DNA from: Cololabis saira | Taxonomy: Eukaryota; Chordata; Actinopteri; Beloniformes; Belonidae | DNA: 64,000 bases | NCBI RefSeq assembly: GCF_033807715.1 | Contig: NC_084591.1 | Location: 25,417,090 to 25,481,089 of the forward strand | Direction: 5' to 3' | In this document: piece by piece, positions 1 through 11,600 of the stretch | Position numbering within the stretch: position 1 is the first letter of the stretch | Layout of the letters: each line of letters starts with the position of its first letter | The notes under the pieces: model-generated | The model's input: only the letters and a program-made list of their open reading frames with translations | Database searches by the model: none | What the model was told of the DNA's origin: nothing | Translations under genes and position numbers: made by a program

Positions 1-93
1 GAAATGAGATATTACAGAAGTATTTGGGGTGGTTTGTTATCTATTGTTCAGTATTCCTTTGATAAAATGATTCTGCTACTTAAAGTAAATCAC

Positions 94-313
94 CTGTTGT
101 CCAGATCGGTGATATTAACTGTCTTGGCCCTGAGGTTTTCCAGCAGCGTCCAAGGAGAACAATACTGCAGACGTTTGGGCCACTGAGATGAGAAGATAAA
201 TCTGATGGATTGGCTGTCAGTATAGCACATATAACAGTGCGGCCGGTACGTTGCATTCTTCACCACCCACTCCACATCTACCATGGAAAAGTCATGGACG
301 TGAAGCGCTGCAC
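94..313 (-). CDS. ada2: ada2 second coding exon (residues 102-175)
   Basis: Acceptor TGTTTCAG, donor GTGATT. Encodes [20 protein letters not shown] and [12 protein letters not shown], which align with remembered human [20 protein letters not shown] and VTYRPHCHICFT. Zinc ligand pair and glycosylation sequon are intact. Confidence 0.95.
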
Positions 314-1871
314 CTGAAACAGGGATTTATCAAAAAGGAGAACAAGGGAACTTGTGAAATTATTCTTTAAACAGACCGGATACAAATGCTGTGACTGTAG
401 CAAGTTTTCCCCAAACTAGCAGGAAACATTCACAACCTTCTTAAGTGTAACAAGATCTAATTTGCAACACGATTTTTGTTAAAAAATCTATGATGATTGT
501 GTTAACGTATTAATTGAATGTATATAATTCCAGACAATAATGTTCATGTGACCTTTATCTGTCTTTTTTTGGGATAAATTAAGTCAAAGTGTAGTCTATT
601 ATAATAAAAGTATGCTGGTGTACACGTAGCACAGCTCAACTTATGTACATAATTTAATGCAGTGATAGGCAGATTGAGAGAAATATAAAAGGAGTTAAAA
701 GAAAAATGGGCAACATCACAAATCCAAGAAAAGCAGAGACTGGAGTCGGAAATACTAATCAACTACCAAAATCCAAAAAAAGTAAATATGATCACAGATA
801 TTTTCATTAGAGTTACAGTATACGTGCAGGAGATAGGGAGAGTTCTACTGTTGTGTTGTGTGTGAAAGCTTGGCCAGCTGACAGTACGAAGTTCAACGAA
901 TCACGAAATAAAATAAACCTTGAAAAGCCCTTTTCCCCCAAATTAAATTGATTTACCACTTTTTCATTCCAAAAATGGCTTTTCCATGGCAGAAAAAAAA
1001 GTTTTATAACTACTGATCAAATGTTAAGTACAGTAGAAAATAAGTGTTACCCTATAACTGAGGGGCAGGAAGTGGAGAGGACAAGCAGCTTTAAATGTCT
1101 GGGGGTTCACATCAGCAGGCACCTTACTTGGACACTGAACACCACACAGGTATTGCACTGAGGCGGTTGAGGAAGTCTGGCATGTGGCTAAAGATCCTCA
1201 GCAACTTCTACAGCTGTGTCGTTGAGTCCATCCTGACCACCTGCATCACTGTGTGTTCGGCAGCGCTACCATCTTAGCTTGCAAACGCTTTCAGTGGTGA
1301 AGTCTGCGTCTAAGATCATCAGCAGGACTCCCCTTTCTTCTGCCGAGCATCTACCAGTGCAGAGTCCACAGCAGAGCTGCCTCCATCATAAACTACCCCA
1401 CACACCCCCAACATGGACCGTTCACTCTCCTCCCCTCAGTCCAGAGGTAGAAGAGTGTGAAGTGCAGGACCACCAGATTCAGGAACTCCTTCAGCCGCCA
1501 GACTCCTCAACAGCTGACAGGAGTGTAAATATACTGTACTACTGCCACCCGGTTCATATTTCATACTCTGGGCATTCAGTGTGGACAGCAAAGTAAGAAT
1601 TTCATTGGGCAGGTGTTATGAAAATGTATGTAAATTATCTAGGTTTTATAATGTTTGTAACTATCATTATACTCACAGCATTATAAGTGGAAAAATACTG
1701 TGACAAGATGAGTGTTGGAAGCAACTTTTGACCTATTGAATTAAACTAGAAGAGTGTTGGAAGAGGCACTTTTGCCCTATTGAATGTAACTACAAGACTG
1801 CAATTTATTGTTATTTGTTATTAATTTACCTTGGAGACAACTGAATGCTTTCAATATGTGTAACTATGGGG

Positions 1872-1929
<58 letters not shown>

Positions 1930-3255
1930 CTTATGTCTGTATTAACTTCAGTAGCTAGGAGGAAGCTGAGACACTTATGTTAAGCTGCCTGACAACTCCT
2001 TGTACAAGTAATAAGATTGTTGACTCTAACCTCTCTGTCTTGTGTCTCGTTCTTGCTGCTGCATAGTTGGAGTGCAGAAACAAATTTCTCTAACAACAGG
2101 GAAACCTGTTTTCCTTCCTAAATAACCTGTTCATGAGTTCACACTAGCGCTGTTCGATTAATCGATTTTAAATCGTAATCGCGATTGTGTAATTAGAACG
2201 ATGTTAAAACGTGAAAATCGTAAAATCGATTTTTCACTTTTTTTTTTTTTTTTTTTACCTTGTCTGCACACATATTAATGATTGATGGAAATACCTCTCA
2301 ATACCTGCGACAAGTGCCCCATCGGAGAGGCTCTTTAGTGTAGGAGGGGGCGTTGTAACATGCCACCGGGCATCCCTCAAGCCAGATGCGGTAGACCGGC
2401 TCATGTTCCTTGCAAAAAACTTGCAAATGTGAATAGCAAATGTAATGACTGACATTACACACTTCTACCTCCTTCATGGGTTGCATTATTATTTAGCATG
2501 CAAAGATCCAGTTTAGTTTAATTAGAAAATGTCTTGTTTTATTTAATTGGAAATATAACTTACTGTATGTTTGCAAGTGCTGATTTGCTGATTTTTTTTT
2601 TCAGAGATAAAATTTTATATTTTATTATATTTTTTAAAAGTTTTTTTCAACTTATTTTACAGAGTTTTGCACTTTATTCATTCATTTTTGGTTTAATAAG
2701 AGCAAAGTTTGCACTTAAAGCCCAATGGGGCAAATGTTCAATAAAAAAACAGCATATTTGAAATCATTTCTTTGCCTTTTGTCAATTCACAAAATAATCG
2801 TAATCGAAAATCGGATTTTGAGAGAAAAAAATCGAGATTTTATTTTTGAGCGAAATCGAACAGCCCTAGTTCACACATTCATATTTAGTATTTAAATGCA
2901 ATAACATTTATAATATTTGGGAAATCCTGCATTCAGTCAGTGGTTGCGTACCTTTGGGCATCTTCTGCAGCAGACTGAAGATGGGACTGGTCCTGATGAG
3001 GTGTCTGGCCTGGAAGAAATGCATGGCAGGAGGAAACTCTGCCTTCGTCATCTCCGCTCGTTTCATTTTCAACATGACCGTGTCCAGCCGCTGCTCGGCA
3101 TCGGTCAGCACCATCTGCCCCCCTGTTTGCATGGAGGTCTCCAGCTGTATCAGGGCCTCCCTGAGCCGGGGATCTGGGACGGAGAGCCCGCAGGCCAGGC
3201 AGCACAGGACGATACACGCCTCCGCCACGGGGGGGCGCTGCAGCTGCACGGCCAT
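94..3255 (-). CDS. ada2: ada2 (cecr1), adenosine deaminase 2, first two coding exons, partial
   Basis: ADA2 is a secreted, dimeric, zinc-dependent enzyme that deaminates adenosine and 2'-deoxyadenosine to inosine forms and acts as a growth factor. Two exons join in frame (AAAG|GT): 304 nt then 220 nt, 174 complete codons. Visible features: a hydrophobic signal-peptide-like start ([12 protein letters not shown]), the dimerisation helices leading to [14 protein letters not shown], the zinc motif HVH (His106, His108) in [10 protein letters not shown], an N-glycosylation site NAT at 121-123, and the Cys131/Cys153 pair that fits the disulfide of the receptor-binding-like domain. The gene runs off the left end of the window. 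Teleosts carry more than one ada2 paralogue; which one this is cannot be told here. Confidence 0.94.
1021..1700 (+). mobile_element. degenerate LINE reverse-transcriptase 3' fragment in ada2 intron
   Basis: Plus-strand translation across shifting frames gives [20 protein letters not shown] and related text, typical of the C-terminal end of fish non-LTR reverse transcriptases. Several frameshifts and stops break it, and the 5' part is missing. The open frame at 1279-1596 is out of register with the ancestral protein. Confidence 0.7.
1876..1927. repeat. (TA)n microsatellite
   Basis: About 26 uninterrupted TA units inside the ada2 intron. Confidence 0.95.
2145..2868 (+). mobile_element. hAT element with transposase remnant, 8-bp target duplication
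   Basis: Ends TAGCGCTGTTCGATT and AATCGAACAGCCCTA are inverted, flanked by perfect 8-bp copies GTTCACAC at 2137-2144 and 2869-2876, the hAT hallmark. 724 bp long. A plus-strand frame at 2286-2432 reads [16 protein letters not shown], then [12 protein letters not shown] and a stop: the C-terminal dimerisation region of a hAT transposase. The rest of the transposase is deleted, so it is not autonomous. Confidence 0.92.
2286..2432 (+). pseudogene. hAT transposase C-terminal (dimerisation) fragment
   Basis: 48 codons ending at TGA 2430-2432, including SAPSERLFS and [11 protein letters not shown], conserved blocks of the hAT C-terminal dimerisation domain. The frame is closed by stops upstream. 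No intact catalytic domain remains. Confidence 0.8.
2952..3255 (-). CDS. ada2: ada2 first coding exon (residues 1-102)
   Basis: The ATG at 3255-3253 has a strong context, CCCACCATGG, and lies just after an acceptor-like TTATCTGTGCAG, so the 5' UTR is probably split. An open frame continues upstream to 3408, but that extension would have to cross the acceptor and adds sequence with no match to ADA2. The exon ends ATG CCC AAA G before donor GTACGC. Confidence 0.92.
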
Positions 3256-3589
3256 GGTGGGAGAGGCTGCACAGATAAGACAGGGGAACAACGCTTTGTT
3301 TGCAGAACTGAGAATAACTGTGAGGCTAAAAGTAAGCTTCAACATCCAACATTTGCGGAACAGAGACAAAGATAAGCGGCAGGTGTTTGTTCCCGGCGGT
3401 TCCTGCAACTATGTCCACCTACTCCCATAATAAACTGTAAAAACGATTAAATAACCCCTTAACGTCGGATAAACATGTAAACGTCGTGTTCAAAACAAAG
3501 GGAATAAAGATAACTAAAGAAGAATGCTGATTTATAAGGGATCCGCTTGGTTTTATTAGGCTTACGGGGTTAGAAAATGGGCAAATGTT

Positions 3590-3920
3590 ACATTACCTGC
3601 CTTTAATTGAAGCTTTTCGCCGCTTTAGGAGTCATAGGCACCATAAGCGTACTCAGGATGCTCGTGTCAGCTCTCGAAAATGTCCTAAACAGCCCAGTTG
3701 TGGGTAAATGTATAAGCTGGGGAGCACTGGAGCACTTGTCAACTAATGTGCGTTAGTATTGCTGTGTAGCAGCAGCGGACTTTATTACTGCAGAGTCACA
3801 GAATACACCACCAGAGCTCAGATATTATTCCCTGTGCCTGGACTTGCAGGCGACCAAGCCCCGCCCTCTCTGTGGGGATTGGCTGAAGCCCGGCAGATTA
3901 GCGTTTTGATTGGCTCTGGG
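3590..3920 (-). promoter_or_regulatory. ada2: candidate ada2 promoter and 5' UTR exon
   Basis: On the minus strand there are two CCAAT boxes (plus-strand ATTGG at 3878-3882 and 3909-3913) and a GC box (CCGCCC at 3861). A donor-like CAG|GTAATG lies at about 3597, which would pair with the acceptor just before the ada2 ATG. No transcript evidence; inferred. Confidence 0.35.
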
Positions 3921-4260
3921 GACCGTGTAAACAGTTGGCCTGCAAGACACAGCAGAGGGTTAACACGCACCGCCAGTTTATCAAGTATACAACATTTGAA
4001 TATAAGAATTGCATGGCCAAGAGGAAACTAATAAGATCCGGATTTCCTGCTTTGAATTAAGACTCATACCATAATTACCTAGCTCGTTTGCATTCTTTTA
4101 ATACTGCCAAGTTTGCCACCTGCCCCCGCCATGTTTGAACTAAATGTACTTGTGGTCTTAAGGACTCTCTTGAAGAAAGCGTTCCTGCAAACATGATAAT
4201 GGTCTATCTGAAGAGTATACACTAAGATAATAAGCTCTAATTATACTTCTTAGAAGTATA

Positions 4261-4408
<148 letters not shown>

Positions 4409-4529
4409 GTTGAGCACTGCTGTTATGAAAAATGTCTTACTTATTATCCATTTGTTGTTGGCTTTTTTCTTAAATGTATAAATAAAACAATTTATTTTAT
4501 TTATCTGGATTTGTCTTATTGGATTAACC

Positions 4530-5247
4530 CAGGGGCGAAAATCCCGGGGGGGGGACAGGGGGGACAAGTCCCCCCCATTAGTAAAGCTGTCGCCCCCTAG
4601 AATAATTTGAGACAGAATTAATAATTTTGGAACAATGCAGTAGTATTTAGTAGTGATGCACCAAAATCAAAATGTGTGGCCGAAACCGAAATCGAAAATA
4701 ATAATAAACAGTAAAATCTCATTACACTTAAAACAAGACTCATCACTGGAAAAAAACAACAATTTTCACCTGTTTCAAGTAAATTTTCACTTGAAATAAG
4801 TAGAAAAATCTGCCAGTGGAACAAGATTTATCTTCTTATTACAAGCAAAAAAATCTTGTTCCATTGGCAGATTTTTCTACTTATTTTAAGTGAAAATCTA
4901 CTTGAAACAGGTGAAAATTGTTGTTTTTTCCAGTGATGAGTCTTGTTTTAAGTGTAATGAGATTTTTTTCAACTAAAAATGAGACATTTTAACTAGAAAT
5001 AAGACAAATATTCTTATTAAGATTTTGGGTTTTTGCAGTGTATTATGTCAGATGTGCTGTATTATTGCCACATTCCACCTAATACCATTGTTTTGTATTG
5101 CTCTAAGAAAGGTCTTCTGCCTGTTTGCGAGAAAATGCTGTATTAAAGGAAGGCTAAAACTTTTATTCCTTGTCCCCCACTGGATTTATTCTCTAAAATG
5201 TTACTGTTTATTGTCCCCCCAACTATGAAACGGGATTTTCGCCCCTG
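4530..5247. mobile_element. hAT-type MITE (CAGGGGCG ends) carrying other repeats
   Basis: Begins CAGGGGCGAAAATCCCG and ends CGGGATTTTCGCCCCTG, inverted copies of each other. Flanks GATTAACC (4522-4529) and GATTAATC (5248-5255) match at 7 of 8 bases, so a hAT-type target duplication. Inside are a fragment of another hAT family (about 4652-4712) and part of a CACTG-ended element (4713-5040). Confidence 0.85.
4713..4966. repeat. long near-perfect inverted repeat (hairpin)
   Basis: Left arm from AAAATCTCATTACACTT and right arm to AAGTGTAATGAGATTTT pair over about 115-120 bp with a short loop near 4833-4848. Sequence continues to TTTTTGCAGTG at 5040, which resembles a CACTG-type DNA-transposon terminus. 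Could fold strongly in RNA. Confidence 0.85.
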
Positions 5248-5529
5248 GATTAATCCATTCTTTTCGTTTCTATTTATGCTGGTCAATTATAAACAGTATG
5301 TAAACTTGAACTGGTTTTTAAGTAGCAAAAATAATTGGGAGTCTGGATTGGGCCGAGGGGCCGCTGCGGCCAAAACGCACAGAATTTCAAGTCGCTCCAG
5401 CCCTAATAGATGTAATCTCACTCTAAACTTTTCATGAAACTTGAGAGCCCTGCTTCTAATTAAACTAATTATACTAACGTATTGACATATCTCCGTTTAC
5501 TTTAAACATTATACTTCTCTATATTTCCA

Positions 5530-5992
5530 GTGAGTCAAAGAATAGAGTTTAAAATCTTACTGCTGGTTTACAAAGCACTGAATGGTCTTGGACCAAAATA
5601 CATGCTTGACCTGTTAGTTCCTATGAAGCTCCCAGACCACTGAGGTTCATCTGGATCTGGTTTGTTGTGGTTCCCAAGAACCAGAACCAAGCAAGGTGAA
5701 GCAGCGTTCAGTTATTCTGCTCCTCACCGGTGGAACAAACTTCCTGTAGACCTGAGGTCAGCTCCTTTAAATCAGGGCTAAAAACATTACTGTTTACTGA
5801 AGCGTACTCCTAAATTAAATACTTACCTGCTGTACTCTACTGCCCTTACTTTTAACAACTTGTGCTTTTTATTATTTTACCTCTTTTATTTGTTATTTAC
5901 TGTTTAATTGAGTCTTGCTGCTTTTAATGTTGATGTAAAGCACTTTTAATTACCTTGTGTTGAACGGTGCTATACAAATAAACTAGCCTTGC
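5530..5992 (+). mobile_element. 5'-truncated LINE (L2/CR1-like) 3' end
   Basis: Translates in pieces as RIEFKILLLVYKALNGLGPK, then EAAFSYSAPHRWNKLPVDLR, the common C-terminal end of fish L2/CR1-type reverse transcriptases. It ends with the typical tail GTAAAGCACTTTTAATTACC ... CTATACAAATAAA. Stops interrupt the frame. Confidence 0.8.
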
Positions 5993-6149
5993 CTTCTCAG
6001 CTTTACTGCATTAATATGCGTGTAAATGAAATTACACAGATTTAATTACTGTTAAACAACTCAATGTGAATGATTCATTAATCTGGTGTCTTGACTGGTA
6101 ATGAAATACATTTTTTGAAGATCTTATTAATGACAAGACAAACTGTCAT

Positions 6150-8617
6150 TAAAGAAAAGTTATTTATTTCTAATACAGTATAGAAAATACTCCATTCCAT
6201 TTCCAAAATAATCTGTCAGAACATGTAAACGTCACTTAAAAATGAAAGGTACAGCCTCCCCATGCCAACATGCTACTGAGGTAAAGGACGACCACTTAAG
6301 AACAGTGAGTAAAAGAACACCACCAAATTTATATTAAAACAAGTCCAAAAATGTACAAAAATTCTTTAAGAGATCAAATAAATACAATTCACATTTAAAT
6401 CACACCTAAATGGGTTTCACTAGTGCAGAGAGATGACAGGAGAGTAAAACTAAGAGTTGAATGCACACCTTCGGCGTAGATTCTACACACCAGAAACACA
6501 CATGCATATACATCTTTACACAATGAGACAAAACCCCAACCTTACAGATCTTTAATGACAATGCCGTCAATACGTCAGACAGCATGGATGAACACTACCT
6601 CCTTTGTGGCCCTACTAGGCCCACTAAATATTGAGATAATTCCCTGTTTTGACAAAAAACACAAAAAAACAAGTCATCCACAACAACTCTTTACTCTTCA
6701 CAAAGATGCCTCAGCATCTTCCATTTTACTATTTCATGTTCCTTTTCTCCAGTATTAATTTACAATCAAAAAATACCTACAAAGGACATTGTTTACAAAC
6801 TGCGTTTGGCTCACTGAATAATCAGATTTTATTAAAAGGGGTCACTAAACACCACAATCAAATCTGACACATGCAATTCCCCCCCAAGATGGTACGTAAA
6901 GTCCTAAAATGTCAACCTGATGGAGTCTAGCAGACCAAAAGGGAAGTGGAGGGACTTTGTAGATCCCATGGAGAAGCTGGATGAGGTAGATTCATTTTTT
7001 TGCCATTGCCAAAATGCACAAGAGGGGCTGTCAATAAGAACACAAAACCTACGAATGTGACACCAATTTTACGAAAATAAATGGTTACTAAAACACGCAG
7101 AAACTCGAAATAAATGGCAAATGGCATAACACCAAATTTAATGGAATGCCGAAAAAGAAATTTGATCCAACAAACTCAAATATGATCAAACACGAAAAAA
7201 TAGTGACTCTTTAATAGGCATCTCCATAAGGTGGACTGTTTAACCATAGCTGTAGTCCCATTTTCTCTATGCTGCTCCTCCTCTAAATCACTTATAACAA
7301 TACCCGTATTTAAAAACTGTAGACCCTGAGTATAATCTTAGCATTAACAGTAAGAGGAAACACTCAAATGATGCAACAATGAAAATGGCAGGACCATAAA
7401 GGAACAATGAACTAAAATCGACAAATGTTTGTGTGAAATACAACAATGTTCCACTATGGTTGATGATGGTTTAAATAAAAGCATTTTTTTTCTCTGTGTG
7501 TGCCGCGAACATGCACAGAACAATTAGATAAGAGTCAGATTCTATTCACCTGAAGCAAATCTCAGCAATGTAGGGTTGCAATTAGTATATACATTACTCT
7601 TTTCAAACATTTTTTTGTTAAGAGGCAACAATTAATATAAGACTAACAAAGGCCACTCAATTTTAGGATGTCTAGATTGACAAAATCCATAGTGCATAAC
7701 AGAGAATCAGGTACATGTGGATACAGATAGCACCATTGTTGCCTTTCCTCTGAGCTAAGACATTCTTAAAAATGAAGGCAGCTTCAAAAGATGCATACTG
7801 TGTTTACTCAAGTTAGGAGCTGTTGAGACTTAGGGGCGGGAATGGACAGTAGCTAGGCTGTACAGTCAATTCTTTAGACAAGTTTTAGTGTTACCTGCCC
7901 TTTCATGTGCAACTACTGTGCTGAATTTCTTGTCTACACATTCACTCATACATTCATAAAGGAAAGCAAAGGCAACTGCAAGGGGCCTGTGAGTTAACTG
8001 GGCTAGGGTGACAGTCTCATAGTACCTCCTTTTCTACACCTGAGTTCAAAAGATATGGTTGGATTTTAAAAAACAAAAACAGTAAAACAGTAGTCCCTCT
8101 CTTTATCACAGTCCATCAGTAGCTCCGTCCTGCTCAACAGTCAGTGGACAGGTTTGTGTCGAGCAGACATGACTCCATCCATATTTTAGTTTCAAATAGA
8201 AGACGGTCGTCCAGTGTTCTTGGGGGCCGCGTCCCCCACGTCTGTCAGGCTGACCTAGTGGTTTAGGCTTCCCTTTGTGGGAAGATAAAAGTTTCACTGC
8301 TCATACTGGGAAGCAACTGTTCTGCTGACGGATCATCAAGTAAGCCATTACTATTACTCCCAGAGAGCAATGATGTAACTGGCCACCATCAACTCTCTAA
8401 AGCAGGGCTAGTGAAAATATATTTGTTCACCAGGGCTCGATAAGATTTCACATTTGAATTGTCTTGGAAATTCCAGCTGCTTGGATGGATCTTCACGTCC
8501 AGTGATGGGCAAAAGCTTTAGTACAGTGTAAGAATGACAATCAGTGTGTGATGTATGTGGAGAAAAGTGTCCCTTCCAAAACCCTCAGGTTAGGGTGTGA
8601 TTGGTTCCCAGCCTCGC
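6150..8617 (-). other. cecr2: probable cecr2 3' UTR with distal poly(A) signal
   Basis: About 2.4 kb downstream of the stop without recognisable transposon or coding sequence, which contrasts with the repeat-filled flank beyond 6000. A minus-strand AATAAA lies at 6163-6168 and another at about 6829-6834. The end is inferred, not observed. Confidence 0.55.
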
Positions 8618-8637
8618 TCAGATGTTTGATAACATGT
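8618..8637 (-). CDS. cecr2: cecr2 terminal coding exon 19 (residues 1621-1626, stop)
   Basis: After acceptor CTACTTTCAG the exon completes Asp and reads MLSNI then TGA at 8620-8618. Only six codons are coding; the rest of the exon is 3' UTR. The chosen junction is the one that closes the frame. Transcript data would settle it. Confidence 0.8.
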
Positions 8638-11600
8638 CTGAAAGTAGAAGAAAACATTTAGTTAATCAAGGATAGGCAGTAGGCTGCACTTAGGAAAAGG
8701 TACCTCAGCACCATATCAAGAGTTCAAGAAAGAACCATAAAAAAAGTCTTTGCTAAACTCTATGAAGTTAAATTTTAACATATAAATGTAAAGTTATACA
8801 TTATTTTTACTTACTTTGAATAACAGTTTGTCATAGTCCTTGCTTACCTCTTGGGCTGCCTGGAGCAACCATCATCTGTTGTCTGTGAAGACACAATTAA
8901 TAGTTTTTATTGTTAACAACTCGGGGCGGTTTGAAGGAAACTCCCAACAAAAGAAACTTTGACATTTTGTTATGCAATGATGATGCTATTAATTCTTTGA
9001 AAACATTATGAAATTGACTCTACAACAGCGGTTTTATTACTGATCATCCTGTCAGCGATTACAACTGATTAACTCTCTGCTTTAAGGTGGCATTTAAAGA
9101 CAATGTATGCTTCAATATTGTACAACAGTCATCGGTATTATGAACTTTCCTAGAGATAACTTATCTCTCTTACCCGGGACGCAAGTAGAGTTCTGGTCCG
9201 AGGCCTCTCTGCTGAATCATCATGCCCTGAAACTGCCCCGCAGGTCTGAGGTGTCTGTACATGGCCATGCGTGTCTGGCCTGGGGAGTAGGGCAGTTGCT
9301 GGGGCCGCTGCAGAGCTTCTATAAGGTGGGGGAGAGGCCTCTGGGCAGCAAAGCGCCCCGGATCTGGATATGGCTGGCCGGGGTATGTATTTCCATTCCC
9401 AAGTGCACAACCTTGAGACATCATATGTGGTGGAGGGACACCACCTGTGTGCATCCCACGGTGCAAAGTTCGAGCGTCGTACATGAAGCCTGATGTCATT
9501 TGTGCAGCAGAAGCAGGTGGATGCTGCTGCTGCTGAAATGGATGGACACTCCGACTGCGGGCAACTGCGTTATGGCTGTCCAGATCCAGGATTTCTTTAG
9601 GACTTTCAGGTCGCTCCGGGTTCTCGTTATGAGCCTGCTTTGCTGGACTGCCGCTGCTGCTGCCGCCCGTACCAGGCCTCCCCCTGGTGTCACATTCCCC
9701 TCCCTCTGTGTCTCCAGATTGTGGCCCTACTTCAGCGACAGGGCCAGGTGACACCAAACCAGTCCCACAGGAACCCTCAGAACCAAGGGGCGATGCACTA
9801 CTTTCCTTTGACTGAACTTTGGCTCGGACACCGGCTACAGGTAAGTACGCACTGGGTGGGATTGGCTGGTGAGGCTGGTAAACAGAACGATGCCACTCCT
9901 TAGGAGGGTAAACTCTTCTGCCATTGGGTTGATTGTGAGGATGAGTTTGAGGATGGGGCTGAGGATAGTAGGTGTCCTGCTGGTACTGATGTGGTGGGTA
10001 CATGTTGTTATGGGCTTGTGGGTGCTGTTGGGAAGGCATGTTGTACGAGTATGAAGTCCCTCCCTGCTGATGGTAGGGCGGGTGTGGGGCGGGATTGTGG
10101 AGCGCATTTAGTGACTGGTTGTGATACGGGTGGTGAGCGGAGGGAGGCATGGGCCTGCTCTGGTTGTAGTGTGAATGTGGAGGATTACCAATGCCATACT
10201 GACCCATCGCTCCATTGACCTGACCTTGGGAGGGAGGGAGTATGACTGGATTGTGTCCCTGGGGTGGCGCACTTTGAGCCTGCATAGCCATGTTGCCACC
10301 CACCGTCTGGGTTTGATTGTGGTTTGGACTAAAAGCCTGATGTTCATAAATACTAATTGGTGGTCCAGTCGGCATCATGGTCTGCTGTGGTGCGATGCTG
10401 GTGCTTTCAGTGGGAGGCCTACTCGTGGGCTCACTCGGTCTTTGATCTTCACGGTCTGCTGGGCTGGGTTGGGAGGGTAATAGCGGGGCAGGGTGACTGG
10501 GTGGTAAAGAGGTGCAAGGGGCTGGCTGAGGGGGGACGGGCTGGCCTCCCTGAGTTATACTCTGCGGCATCCCGTGTATGGGGCTGCTCTGTGAAGGGCA
10601 TTGTGGAGAGATTCTTTGGGGGGCTGGATGAAAAGGTACTAAAGAACTGAGTTGCTCTGTGTGCTGTGTCATCGCCTGGGGAGAGCTCTCAGCATGGGTT
10701 CGAGGCAGGGTACTCTGGGTAGCTTGACACGGCTGTTTTTGGATGCTCAGCTGGTGTTCACCTCGCTGACGATCATTCTGTTTGGTCTGAGATTCAGAAA
10801 CATGCAGTGGTGGTAAACTCTGTGGAAGATGTGCAGGGCTTGGAGCACTGTGCTGTGGGCTGGTTTGTGCTTGCTTAGGTGGGTGATGTGGAGCCTGCTC
10901 AGTGGAGCTGGTGTTAGTTGTACTGATATGGGATGAAGCAGTAGTGACACTACTTGCAGACAGTCCTTGGTTGTGTGTCTCGGGTGAATTCTGCGTTAGC
11001 CCCGGTCCAGACAGATTCTCCTGGGATCTGCTCAGGTTAGAGGCGGGAGGACTTTGCATCCCATCAAGTGTTTTACTGTAATGTCGAGCAGGGCTAGAGA
11101 TGGAGGGATGGTCTTGGGTAACTGAAAAGATGTTATTATGTGATGAACCTTCCGATATGCTGGAAGGCACTTTCTTCACTGATGTGCCTGTTAACATACG
11201 GGATAAAGAAAAACAAGTTAGAATACGTACATTTTGTCAAAGATTAATGCTGAAGACCAACCTAATAAAATGAATACACAAAGCTGTACCACTGATAGGG
11301 ATGGGCGGTATGGACTAAAAATGTATCACGATAATTTCTGGCATTTATCCTGATAACGATAAAAATGACGATAAAAAAAAATACCAATTCAACTCCACCT
11401 TTTCAACTATAAATCTATCTCGCTCTCAGATCTGCCATGTTTGTTACACAAAAACGTCATCAATGGGGATTTATCCTTTTTTCTTTCTTTCTTTCTTTCT
11501 TTCAGGCTCATTTCCTCCCTTCCTTCCTTTTTCCCTTCCTTCCTTCTTTCCTCCTGCTCTCTCCTTCCTTCTTCCCTTCCTCTTTTCTCCCTTCCTTCCT

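Noticed and set aside
1279..1596. 105-codon plus frame
   Set aside because: Out of register with the LINE reverse-transcriptase fragment that it overlaps.
2908..3408. Longer ada2 start (166-codon frame beginning upstream of 3255)
   Set aside because: The extension crosses a good splice acceptor and has no match to ADA2; the Met at 3255 has a CCACCATGG context and gives a signal peptide of normal size.
9107..10650. Several plus-strand frames of 60-128 codons opposite cecr2 exon 17
   Set aside because: They are antisense shadows of a strongly biased GC-rich coding exon.
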